A stretch of DNA of 64,000 bases. Origin: Cryptomeria japonica (taxonomy: Eukaryota > Streptophyta > Pinopsida > Cupressales > Cupressaceae). Below the pieces are notes generated by a model. The model saw nothing but the letters and a program-made list of their open reading frames with translations, was not told the DNA's origin and ran no database searches. The position numbers and the translations under genes are program-made. The DNA lies in assembly GCF_030272615.1 (NCBI RefSeq), contig NC_081409.1, forward strand, positions 880,992,220-881,056,219, written 5' to 3'. Shown piece by piece: positions 1 to 11,248 of this stretch; position 1 is the stretch's first letter; each line of letters starts with the position of its first letter.

Positions 1-327
1 ATTTTTTTTTTTTGATTCGCTTTTTCAATTTTTTTCAATTTTTCTTTTTTTTTGATTTTTCGAAAAGATTTTTCAGAAAAATTAATTTTTTTTTTTTGAA
101 AAATATTAATAAAATTTTGAAAATCTGTACGATTATAGCAAAATTGGAGAAAAAAAATTTCTCACCAAAATAGGTCGACTTTATAACCAAAATTCATGGA
201 AACGGCCTTCTGGATGCAATGGCGGGGTCGGATCTAGTCTAGGACGCCTCCAAAAGATGCTGCTCCTCAGATTTGCCTCTTGACATCGCAATAATGTCTC
301 TTCAAGATGAATCAATGAAGCCTCAAT

Positions 328-340
328 GGCTCTGATACCA
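328..340 (-). other. Primer-binding site, initiator-Met tRNA type
   Basis: The minus strand reads TGGTATCAGAGCC immediately after the LTR end. This is the standard plant primer-binding site complementary to the 3' end of initiator methionine tRNA. It fixes the element's orientation. Confidence 0.9.
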
Positions 341-831
341 TGTTAGATTTTGCCAAGGTCAAGAGCTCAATGAAATGTACAAAATGGAGACACAATATAA
401 GACAAGAATAAATTGTATTCTCATCAATAGAAAATGATCAATAATCAACTGGATTCAATCGTTACATACAATGTAGATTAGCTTGCTTATATAAGCAAGG
501 CTAGGGATATGTGAGCACACAAACATGACATGTGGCTCAATAAGAAACAAGGGTAGGTAGGAAATAGGTGAGGGTAGGTAGGAGAAATAATATAATATTC
601 CACATGAGGTGGATCACCCACCGAAGGTGGAATTATCACTCCACAAAAGTGGATATGATAGTGTAATAACAAGATCAACACCATAAAAGGTGGAATTTCT
701 CCTACACACACTATCCCAATGTGGCACAAACACCCAAGTGTCTCATATCCAAACTACTATGAAATGCATTATCCTAAGTAAACTTAAGTAAGTGTAATAA
801 TATCCATGATGAATAATTATTTACACCAACA
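341..831 (-). repeat. 5' LTR (491 bp) of copia-like element, with TATA box
   Basis: Read on the minus strand it begins TGTTGGTGTAAATAATTATT and ends TCTAACA, giving TG..CA ends. It abuts the primer-binding site directly. A TTATATAA core at 487-494 is a plausible TATA box for element transcription towards lower coordinates. Confidence 0.78.
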
Positions 832-859
832 CAAAGAACTACATAGAATGAGGTGAAAT

Positions 860-2080
860 CAGAATATTACAACTCCACAAAGGTTGCTATATTTGTGCAT
901 ATAGTATTCATTCATCCGCATGATAGTATGGAGGAAGATATAAAGATATTGAGGGAGTATCATTTTTACATCAGTGATGATTTCTCACACTCTATAGAGT
1001 TTGTGTAAGGTTTTTTTCAAATATTCTATGATGATTTAGCTAGTCGAGGCATATCATTCCGTCAATATATCATATGCTAAAATAATTGTGCTTCACAATT
1101 CAAGAACTCTTGGATGTTTTATTGGTTGAATAAGATGCATAAGCTGACCGGTGTTCAACATATGTGGAATTTATTTGAGGTTTGACATGGAAAGGGGGAG
1201 CATGATGGTGCAGGAGCATGTATTAAAAGATCTTTAGCACGAGAAAAGTTAAAGTAAAAAGAGAATGCAAACTTGAAAGATGCAAAATCAATATTTCAAT
1301 GGTCTAATACTACAATTAGTCCAGGTAATGAAGGTAAGTCTTTAGTTCCCATATTTTTTTAGTTGGTAGATGATACTAACATTGAAAAATTCAAAGATTA
1401 TTGTACATTGACAGGATCAAGTGAGCTACACTCTTTTCAAAGCTCTAATGCAAGTTCATGAACTATTCATACGCGATAGATAGCAGGTTATTGTTCTTCA
1501 TGTAGAGATGGATCCTATAATGAGTGTGAGTCAAATGAGTGGGTGGATGAATGGTGTATGAAGCCTCTAATCTCACTTGAGACATATCGACCTTCGAGTG
1601 CGCTCCAACTCACACAAATGGAAGCATTAGTTGACTTTGACCGTGTGTCAGATTTAGTCCAACCAAGTAAATTATCCACATGCAAAATATTTTACCTTAC
1701 TTGTTTTCTAAATTCATCTCACTACCATTGCAAGGCATGTTTTGTAGTTATTGTAGTTGAAGATAATGAAGAAGAAACATATTATTATTTGTGTCATTGT
1801 GTGGAGGAAAAAGAGAAATCGGATGGCCTTGTGGTAGATGGAGAAAATATTGAGTACCCCACAAGATTAGTGGTTGTTATAGGTATATGGCTTAGTAGGT
1901 ACCCAATGAAGAAGTCTAATTTGTAGTTGTTCAAGGACTTCAAAACACATAGCAAGATTATTCATTATTCTAACCTTGTTGTTGCATCAAATGTTCAATT
2001 GATCAAATAAGGGGGTAGACCACTAAACAAGAACCTATGGAAGGTTCGTGATTCTGACCATGAGATGATACTAGACATGA
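860..2080 (+). pseudogene. Decayed transposase-like ORF (family unnamed)
   Basis: With a few stops and shifts removed, the plus strand reads as one protein. Visible blocks are NNCASQFKNSWMFYWLNKM (near 1085), HGKGEHDGAGACIKR (near 1186), a Cys-rich block CSSCRDGSYNECESNEW (near 1497) and SNLVVASNVQLIK (near 1970). The longest open piece is 1543-1926. The Gly-rich HGKGEHDGAGACIKR block with the preceding Asn-Cys-Ala motif recalls a group of plant and moss transposon-like proteins, but I cannot name the family. Stops fall inside conserved blocks, for example just before HGKG, so this copy cannot be functional. No terminal inverted repeats were seen around it. Confidence 0.55.
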
Positions 2081-2329
2081 TAAAGTGTATAGCATTCCCA
2101 GATCATTCAATGCATTAAATGTAAAAACAAATAATTGTAATCTCAATCATATTTGGATATATGTACATATGACTTGTATTTTTGAATACTCGAGGCATCA
2201 TAATATCAAAAAAAAAAATTTGTTTTGTTTTTTGTTATTTTATGTAAATCATGTCATTTTGGACCATTAGAGATCATATGGGATCATTTTTTGAAGTTTT
2301 AGGCCAATAGGATAAAAATGTAAAAATTG

Positions 2330-5300
2330 CTCACTTGTTGTCAATCGCTCAAAGTGCTCAAAATTGTCAAAATTTGGAAACACGTTTCTTGGCACCCGTA
2401 AGACATACAAATGAGTTGTGTGATCCTTCAAGGTTGTGATATTCCACTCTAAAAAAACCTCTCTTAGTTCAGGTAGACTCAAATCCAATTGCTTGTGGTG
2501 ACACTTTCTCAGTTGCGAGAAAAAGCGTCACATGAGTTTAATGAAAAGTTGCTCAATGCCTCATCTTTCAATATACTCATTGTCGCATTGAATTTTCAGC
2601 ATGTATGCATTTAGGTGATCAGGTTTATTATATTAATTCTTTGATTCCTCTCTCTAACTTGCTCGATCGATTCAGGTCACATTGTAGCAGCAAAATCCTT
2701 AAAGTGCTCAAAGTGCTCAAAATTGTCAAAATTTGGCAGCACACTTCTTGATGATCATAAGACATATGAACAAAAAATCTGATCATATGGGGCCATGGGA
2801 TGCCACTCTAAAAATCCCTCTCTCGGTTTAGGTAGACTCAGATCCAACTGCTTGTGGTGACACTTTCTCGATTGCGAGAAAAAGCCTCACATGAGTTTAA
2901 TGGAAAGTTGCTCAATGACTCATCTTTCAATCCACTCATTGGGCACCAAACCATTAGCACATATGCATCCACATGGCCATGTTTCCACTAGGAATGTCTT
3001 TGTTCCTCTCTCAAACTTTCTCAATCGATGTAGGCCACACCCTAGCAGCAAAATCCTTAAAGTGCTCAAAGTGTGAAAATCATCAAAATTCGGTAACATG
3101 TTTCTTGGTTCCTGTAAGACATATGAACAATTCATCTAATCCTACAAGGCCATGAGATAAAACTCTTAAAAAACCTTTCTCAGTTTAGGTAGACTTGGAT
3201 CAAATTGCTTGTGGTGACACTTTCTCGGTTGCGAGAAAAAGCATCACATGAGTTCAATGAAAACTTTCTCAATGCCTCATCTTTCAATCTTCTTGCCATG
3301 ACACCAAACAATCAGTGCATACACATTTGGGTGGCTGGGTTTACATGAGGAATTCCTTTGTTACTCTCCCAAACTCGCTCGATCAATGCGGGCCACACTC
3401 TAGCAGCAAAATCCCTAAAGTGCTCAAAGTGTGAAAATTTGTCACAATTCAGAAACACATTTATTGGCAACCATAAGACATACAAACAAGCCATTTGATC
3501 CTACAGGGTCATGAGATGCCACTCGAAAAGAACCTCTCTCAGTTCAGGTAGACTCGGATACAATTGCTTGTGGCAACACTTTATCGATTGCAAGAAAAAG
3601 CATCATGTTTTCAATGAAGAGTTGTTCAATGCCACATCTTTCAATCCATTTGTTGTGGCACCAAAACGTTAGTATTTATGCATCATGGTGGTTAGTTTTA
3701 CGCTAGGAATGCCTTCGTTCCTCTCTCAAAATAGTTTGATCGATGCGGGCTACACCCTAGCAACAAAATCCCCATAGTGCTCAAAGTGTAAAAAAAGTCA
3801 ATATTTGAACACATTTTTTGGTTCTCGTAAGACATATGAATGAGCTATATGATCCTATGGAGTCATGATATGCCACTCTAAATAAACCTCTCTCAATTCA
3901 GGTAGATTCGGATCCAATTTCTTATGGCCACACTTTCTCGGTTACGAGATAAAGTGTCACATGCATTTAATGAAAAGTTGCACAATTTACCATCTTTAAA
4001 TCTGTTCATCATGGCACCAAACCATCAATGCATATGTGTCTAAGTGGCCGGGTTTACACTAGGAATGCCTTTACTCCTCTCTCTAACTCGCTTGATTGAT
4101 GTCAGGAAACACCCTACCAGTGAACTCGCTTAAGTGTTCAAGGTGCTCAAAATTGTCAATATTATGTGACTTATTTCTTAGTGCTCATGAGACATACGAA
4201 GGATTCATCTAATCCTATGGGGTCATGTTATGATACTCTACAAAAAATCTCTTGGTTTAGGTAGACTAGGATCCAATTTCTTTTGGTGACACTTTCATGG
4301 TTGCGACAAAAAGCATCAAATGAGTATAATGAAAAGTGGTACAACACCCTAACTTTCAATTTGTTGGTCATGGCATCAAAAATATAGACCATACACTTTG
4401 AGATGGTCTATTTTATGCTAGGAATGCCTTCGTTCCTCTCTCGAGCTCTCTTGATCAATGTGGGACACACCTTACTGGCGAACTCGCTTAAGTTTTTAAG
4501 GTGCTCAAAATTGTCAATATTCGGCGATGCATTTCTCGATGCCCATGAGATATGTGAATAATTTTTTTCATCCTACAGAGTCATGTTATGACACTCTACA
4601 AAAACCTCTCTCGGTTTTGGTATACAAGGATCCAATTTCTTCTGGTGATACTTTCTCGGTTGCAACAAAAAACATTAGATGAGTATAATAAAAATATGCA
4701 CAATGCCCTAACTTTCAATCCATTTTTCATGACACCAAACCATCATCTTGTACACATCCATATGGCTGGTTTAACACTATGAATTCCTTTGTTCTACTCT
4801 CAAACTCATCTGATCAATCTGGGCCACACCCTACTAGCCATCACACTTGAGTGCTGAAAGCATGAAAAATTGTCAAACTTTGGCGATGCATTTCTCAATA
4901 TTTGTGAGACATATGAATGAGTTGTCTAATCCTATGAGGTTGTGTTACAACACTATACAAAAACTTCTCTTAGTTTTGGCAGACTTCGATCCAATTTCTT
5001 CTAGCGACACTTTCTTGGTTGCAAAAAAAAGCATCAGATGAGTATAATGAAAAGTTGCACAATGCCCTAACATTAAATCCATTCATCATGGCATCGAACC
5101 ATCAGCTTTTACCCATTCGAGTGGCTGAGTTTACATTATGAATGCCTTCATTCTTCTCTCTAACTCATCTCATCAATCTGAGCCATACCCTACTGACCAT
5201 CACACTTAAGTGCTCAAATTGTGAAAGTTGTCAAACTTTGGTGATACGTTTCTTGGCACCCATGAGACATATGAATGAGCCGTCTAATCCTACAAGGTCC

Positions 5301-5660
5301 TGTTATGACCCTCTAAAAAAACCCCTCTTGGTTTTGGAAGACCTAGATCCATTTCCCTTGGCAACACTTTCTCGTTTGTGACAAAAACCATTAGATGAGT
5401 ATAATGAAAAGCTACACAAGGCCCTAACTTTCAATCCGCTTGTGATGGTAGTGAACCATCTTCTCGTGCATGTCCATTTATCCAAGTTCACCCTAGGAAA
5501 ATTTTTGGTTTTCTCTCCAACTCGTCCGATAAATCTGGGCCACACCCTATCGTCCATCACACTTATGTACTCAAAGTGCGAAAAACTCATAAAACTTCGG
5601 CAAAACATTTATTGGCATCCATCAGACATACAAATGAGCCATCTGGTCCTATGAGTTTCT
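2330..5660. repeat. Tandem satellite array, unit about 358 bp, about 9.3 copies
   Basis: The same block (CACTTTCTCGGTTGCGAGAA and close variants) recurs at 2502, 2861, 3218, 3577, 3931, 4290, 4649, 5008 and 5365. The spacings are 359, 357, 359, 354, 359, 359, 359 and 357. Each unit also holds a GGCCACACCCTA block, an AGTGCTCAAAGTG block and an AAGACATATGAATGAGC block in the same order. Units are diverged by many substitutions. Short open frames inside it are by-products of the repeat. Edges are approximate. Confidence 0.93.
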
Positions 5661-5787
5661 ATTACAACAATCGATTAGGGTATGCATTATATTAATAGAC
5701 CTAAATACTATTAAGTATTATTAATTATTGGGAGTCATCTAAAGTAGCTCTATTAATGTATGCATTAGATGAATAGAAGTGTATGGG

Positions 5788-7451
5788 TGTGTAGGGGAAA
5801 AAGCGAGACTAGGTTAATCGTGCCCTAATCCTACCTTTTGACACACATTATGGAATACGAAAGAGCCTAGAGATATCGCACAATTGGCTACTTCTTTTCG
5901 TGAAAGAGAGAGCCACGGGATATCTATTAGGATTTCTATTCCCTTGTTGAAATTGTAAGATCAAGTAATGCAAGTTCAAACCCTAATCCCAAAATGCAAG
6001 TATGAACTAATAACAAGATTGCAGAATTGAGATTAAACAATGAACAGCTATAAATATAAGGATGAAATAAGAATGCAGATGTGTACCCGGAGTCAAAATC
6101 GGACTGAAAATGTTCGGGACGGGGGCGCGGGCGCCACTATCCTAAAAACTGCACCGGAAACTGCTGTTCTGCACTCTGAAACACTATCGGGAAGCTGTCT
6201 AAAAGCTGTCTGTCCGAAGGACCAGGGCGCCCAGCGCCTCTGTCTCAGGGACCAAGGCGCCCAATGCCCCTGTCCTGGCAGGACCAGGGTGGCCAGCGCC
6301 CCTGTCCCAATCTTCTGCTCTGCAATTTGATACAGAGTGTTGTCTCGACCTTCTCTCTCCGGATCTGTATCTCGCGGCGTCGTCCGAATCCCGAACCCTG
6401 CAATGATATCTGAAAAGGGGTGTATGGGCGGCTATATAGGGTTTTGCCTTAGTCAAACCCCCGCTTCGGTGATTTCCACGTCCACGAATAGCCAAGTTGT
6501 TTTGTAAAATGTATTGTGTGTGCAGACCTAGTGTGTGTGCAAGGTCCTAAAATGCAAGAAAGCAAACTAGAGCAACCTAGAAAGTAAACCCTAATTGCTT
6601 GTAAATGATAGTGTAAATTCTCTAAATCAAAATGCAATGTGATCTAAAGCATGAATAAATGATGTACTAAAGCTTATGTAAAGACATGAAAACAACATGA
6701 AATCATACCCAACCCTCAAGGGAGGAGTACAAGCCAATCTTCAGTCGGTAATCTCCTATTGTTCTTCAATTTCTTCCAAGCCCTAAGTGGATGAATGACT
6801 TTGATATATGCTTGATAGAAGGATGTTGAATGTTGTTGAAGTCTTCAAAGATCTACTCCTTTGCTGCATATGAAGTTCCTGGAAACCAAAAATCGGATCC
6901 CTTCAAATGAGGAAAGAGAGCTCTTATGTATGAAACCCTAGGTCGTAAATTCGTATTTTGGCCGACCTAGAGATTGAATATCCCACCAATTTCTTGGGGT
7001 TAAGCTTTATTTTATGATTGGATTGCGCTCCTAAAATTTCGGGAAAAATGTTCGGGACCATGTTGCACTCCGGGCGCCACGGTCCCGACAACTTTTCACC
7101 AAATTTTCAGGGCCGTCGGATATGATGATTTGAGAGAGAATCCCGAAGTTACAGGTGATTTCGAGATGATTTGACCCCGAAATCAAGCCCCCAAGTTCGA
7201 AATAGGACTTAATTAGGGTTTTTGATTAAGTGGTGTATTGGAGGAATAAAATGCGAAGGGCGCGCTTTAGTGAAAAGGGCCCAATTTTATGATGTAGAGA
7301 ATGATGAAATAGGACCTTAGACCTAATTAATTTGATTAATTAAGTGCTTAAGGAGAAATGCAATGCAGAATGTAAAATGCACTAAGGCGGGTGCTAAACT
7401 AGGTGTGAAATTGTACCACCCTAGCAAGTGCGTACAATTTACGACACTACA
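5788..7451 (-). repeat. 3' LTR of element 1 (1664 bp)
   Basis: It starts TGTGTAGGGG and ends GACACTACA on the plus strand, matching 17006-18669 along its whole length. It contains a TATATA core at 6433-6438 (promoter in minus orientation). It also holds a G+C-rich block near 6225-6310 with GGACCAGGGCGCCC repeats and, near 7073, the inverted form GGGCGCCACGGTCCC. Confidence 0.95.
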
Positions 7452-7475
7452 TTTAGCCCCCACCTTAGCGGTCAT
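7452..7475 (-). other. Polypurine tract region of element 1
   Basis: On the minus strand the bases just before the 3' LTR read AAGGTGGGGGCTAAA, a purine-rich tract suited to plus-strand priming. The homologous position in element 2 (44205) reads AAGTGGGGGTAAA. Confidence 0.75.
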
Positions 7476-8030
7476 ATGAGTACTACGTGCATATGCAAGC
7501 TAAAGTACATAAAAGTAAACATTATTTGAAAAAGGATATATCCATAAGTTGTCGGACGAAGCCCCCAGCGGTATCTGCAGTACACAGTTAGGAACCGCAC
7601 CCTACAAAACAAACGTTAGATCATAAAATCACCTAATGCTTACAAGGGAAAGTGATGAAATCTGTGAGTAGCTATATGTCCCCCCCTGTTTCGACTTGCT
7701 TATTAGGGAGGTGAAACAGGGTAGCATGTTTACTTGCGACAAATTGTCTAAGAGAGTATTTATGAGGGGTGTTCACTAAATAGGCTTCATCAGAGAACTT
7801 TTTGGAACATCCCAAGAGTAAGAGAAGGAAAATACGATTCCAACGCAACAAACGGTTCGAAAATCGCATCTCCCAAACTCAAGTTATGATAAAATGAATG
7901 ACAGAGGAGAATTAGGGTTTCAAAAAGTGAAGATAAACAAATGAGAGTATATACTTTGAAAGTGACACATTTGTCACTTTGTTGATTTCAAAATACTATT
8001 CAGTGCAGCGGAGCCCACCTAGCCATCATC
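7476..8030. other. Non-coding region between antisense gene and 3' LTR
   Basis: No coding frame is supported. The first 280 bp match element 2 at 44220-44500, so this is old Tat 3' region. A TATATA core at 7948-7953 lies about 80 bp upstream of the PMD gene's first ATG and could be its TATA box; this is weak inference. Confidence 0.5.
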
Positions 8031-10642
8031 ATGCCTTCGCGATGACTGGAGCGTCCCACGAGGATCGAGATCCTGCGCCAGGCCGTGATCGACGACGAGC
8101 CACTAGACGAGGTGAGTTGATTGAGCGTTTGACTTTTGATTCTTCGCATGTTTAACTTTTCCGTGATCGTATGCGGACCTTGAAGGCTCACCGGGGCCCA
8201 CCCAGGGTGCCATGGTCCCTGTGGGGCGCCCTGGTCCCCCCAGGGCGCCATGGTCCCTGACAGGGGCGCCATGGTCCCTTCAGGGTGCCATGGTCCCTTA
8301 CAAGGTGCCATGGTCCACTCAGGGTGCCATGGTCCCTGACAGGGTGCCATGGTCCCCAATCAGGGCCTGGCGAGGGGTTACAAGGGTAGCATACAATGTA
8401 CGACAATTTGCATTAGCGTTTTTGATGATCGAGTACTGATTACAGTCATGTTTTGATGTTACAGGGTCTCCCATACATGAGAGAGCATACAGCGGGACAT
8501 ATTCTTCGCACTTTGCGAGATCAAATTCCGCGGCTGACTCAGTCAGAGAGAGACACACTATCAATTGTGGGATTGTGGTCTGTGATTCTCATGCCGGCCA
8601 TTCGGTTCCATCCTGCGATGCTGATGGCATTGATGGAGCGATGGGATCCTGACACATGCACTTTTCACCTTCCAGTAGGAGAGCTGACGGTCACACTTGA
8701 GGATGTGTACCATATACTTCATCTTCCTATCAGAGGAGCGACAGTTGCATACGCGACCGATCGATCGGTGGAGGATCATCAGAGAGAGCAGATGTATTGC
8801 ATAGGGAGAGTCATGCCGAGCGAGACGAGAGGTCGCATCATGGTCAGCTGGCTCTTACATCCTACAGGGGAGGTACCCCTTCTGAGACGCCTTATGATAG
8901 CCATCATAGCACTAGCCGTCTGCCCTAATGGGCAAGGGACACACATGCATGGGGGTCTCACATGGTGTATCAGAGCGATGGAGAGACACAGGAGAGTGTA
9001 TGCTTGGGGTCGGAGTATGCTTGCACATCTCTATCACGACCTTGAGGAGTATGTATTCAGACAGGGGTTCAGTTTGATGACATGCACACTTCTGTAGGTG
9101 TGGATTTTAGAGCAATTCACATGCACCAGGCCCGTTGGCTTTCCGCTGAGTACAGCGAGCGAGCGACCTAGGGTGTTCACTTATCCACTTACCAGCGAGT
9201 GGAGATTTGGAGATTTGTTGTATTGGAGAGTGATTTTTGACAGACTAATAGCCGAGGTGATAGTGTGGAGACCTTACCTACGGATGCACAGATGGGATGG
9301 TATGGAGAGACAGTTAGCATGCCTACAGAGGAACCGCCTACTGCAAGGATGATATGCACACATCATAGTCCCCTTCTACTTCGACCAAGTACAGAGGCAG
9401 TTCGGGTTAGAGCAGTGTGTTCCAGCCGATGTGCCCATCTATACTCGACACTCACGGGTCCTTCCCAGACCTAGAGCAGTATCGAGACCGATGGTAGATG
9501 ACATTGAGACTACAGACTTAGAGGGATCTGATCAGGATGTAGTCACTGACTACTCTGCAGAGCTTGGAGCATAGCGCAGGTACATCTCATGGTTTATGAG
9601 ATCATATCCAGGTCCTATCTTTCCACCAGATCATCCGACAGGCTATCCAGGCCCATGGAGACATGGAGACCAAGATGAGGACCAGGGATCCAGGTCAGAG
9701 GAGCCAGAGGAGGGAGAGGATCATGAAGAGGCGGGAGATCCTGATCCACCTACAGGCGATCAGTCCAGTGCCGAGGAGGAGGAGGAGGAGGATACAGATA
9801 GAGAGGAGGATGAGGGAGACGTAGGTGATGATGCGGATGAGGATGAGGATGACGAGGAGGAAGATAAGGAGGAGGATAGAGATGATGAGGAGGAATCGGA
9901 TGCAGCTCCCCACCATTCAGGAGATGATACCATAGCTCTGGATCCACCTCTTATTCCCCAACAGGGGGAACATGAGGCGATACGGAGACCTGTTCCTAGT
10001 ACCGTCCAGCCTACACCCATCGTGCACAGATTATTTGAGCGAGGGGAGCCTAGCAGTGCCCAGGCACAGATGGTACCATATCATGATCCCTACTGGCGTG
10101 AGGGAGATCCAGGTATAGTAGGTTTATATTGATTGATTAATGTTTTGATGATATAGAATGGTACTAACAAAAAAAAAAAAATCTGTTCTACTGTCACAGC
10201 TAATGTGCAGGAGTGGCATTCCCTGATTCAGCAGGCAATGACAGACATTTCCATGATAGCACAGATCCCCAGTTCCTCACAGATTGCCTATAGGCCTCAG
10301 GGGAACGCGGGTTAGCATGAGGACTTGTTTTCCCCATTCCGAGTACAGGTAGATATATGGAGGGAGAGAGAGAGAGTCCTATCAGAGGACGTCCAGCGGG
10401 TGCGGCAGAGAGAGAGAGTCCTATCAGAGGACCTCCAACAGGCGCGGCGAGATCTAGCAGTAGCTCAGGCCGAGGCTACCACCTATCGTGCGATCCTTAT
10501 GGATAGGGATCGTAGGAGTTCCTCTCGGAGTCACTCACGGTCTGTATCGCGCTACACACCCATGGGTCCACCTTCACGGCCAGATCAGGAGGGAGCGTCC
10601 AGTCGACACTCTCCAGCCACTAGCCCTAGGGATAGGAGATGA
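8031..10642 (+). pseudogene. Antisense plant mobile domain (PMD) gene, three exons, broken by stops
   Basis: Predicted exons are 8031-8111, 8465-10112 and 10200-10642, about 723 codons in one frame. Intron 1 runs from GAG|GTGAGT to TTACAG|GG (phase 0). Intron 2 runs from CAG|GTATAG, with a TACTAAC branch site, to CACAG|CT (phase 1). The PMD core is clear: ERWDPDTCTFHLPVGELTV, TLEDVYHILHLPIRG and VYAWGRSMLAHLYHDLEEYV. It is followed by a long Asp/Glu tract (9770-9900), a charged coiled-coil stretch (10360-10500) and an Arg/Ser-rich tail. Five in-frame stops (8043, 9095, 9350, 9572, 10313) silence this copy; at least three are one C-to-T change from CGA or CAG. PMD occurs in host proteins such as MAIN/MAIL1 of Arabidopsis and in plant transposons. 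It lies inside the TSD-bounded element, convergent with pol, so I read it as element cargo. Confidence 0.85.
8200..8362. repeat. G+C-rich 20-bp tandem repeat in PMD intron 1
   Basis: Eight copies of a roughly 20-bp unit based on CAGGGTGCCATGGTCCCTGA lie wholly inside predicted intron 1 (8112-8464). Variants carry GGGCGCC in place of GGGTGCC. The core is the same word, in the same and inverted orientation, as the G+C-rich block of this element's LTRs. Long open frames on both strands here (GTMAP and similar repeats) are artefacts. Confidence 0.9.
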
Positions 10643-11248
10643 GTTTATGATGTAAAAGAGGGGTCACATTTTGGATATACAGTGACCTGTATTTGTATAT
10701 GATCTACACATATATATATGTATATATACATGCTTCTCTTTTGTCTCAAAATGTGTTATCTTTAATGCTTAAAACAATGTATATTTTGTTTTGATTAAAT
10801 CTAATACATTTGGTAAATGTACATGTATGTTCAGAATTTAATTTCCATGTGATTGATTTCTCAATGCTCCATGATTAAATTGATACATGTGTGACTTAAT
10901 TAAAATATTTAATCAAGTACAACATTGATGATAAGAAAGAAATATGCATTAAGTCTAAGAATCATATAACTAATGTGATTTAATTCTGAATTTAAACACA
11001 ACATGATACGATTCTACTTAACACATAAAGACACTGTATAATATGCTAGCATAATAGGAATGTAAATCTTTTACAATTTACATAAATGAATTCAAGACAA
11101 ACCATAAAGTAAGAAGACACACTTGTCAGGAACGAAGCAATATAGATTAAACAACATAACATTTAATTCTATTTTGCTTTAATTAAGAGATACTAACATA
11201 TTATCCAATGTTGAAGAATTGAAAAGAAGATAAATGAAGAATGAAGAA
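10643..11248. other. AT-rich spacer between convergent PMD gene and pol 3' end
   Basis: No coding frame is supported on either strand. It separates the end of the antisense gene from the end of the integrase frame and must hold the 3' end of the antisense transcript. An alternating TATATATATG run lies near 10705-10730. Confidence 0.6.

Larger units (their letters stand above)
1..831 (-). mobile_element. Ty1/copia-like LTR retrotransposon, truncated by window edge
   Basis: Only the 5' end of a minus-strand element is present: its 5' LTR (341-831), a primer-binding site (328-340) and about 330 bp of leader. The leader runs off the left edge and is T-rich in its first 120 bases. No coding frame is visible in this piece. 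The other LTR must lie to the left, so the TSD cannot be confirmed; the 5 bp after the LTR read CAAAG. The copia assignment rests on the initiator-Met type primer site and short TG..CA LTR, not on coding sequence. Confidence 0.75.

Noticed and set aside
2330-5660. CRISPR-like repeat array
   Set aside because: The repeated unit is the whole 358 bp with no unique spacers, in a eukaryotic genome; it is a satellite.
8000-8440. Open frames on both strands with repeated GTMAP/HGTL-type residues
   Set aside because: They are translations of the 20-bp G+C-rich repeat inside the predicted PMD intron.
9695-10020. Minus-strand frames rich in Ser, Leu or Pro/His
   Set aside because: Shadows of the Asp/Glu tract in the PMD gene.
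8031-10642. PMD gene as an independent host locus
   Set aside because: It lies inside an element with matching LTRs and identical TSDs. Host origin long ago is possible, but its present place is element cargo.
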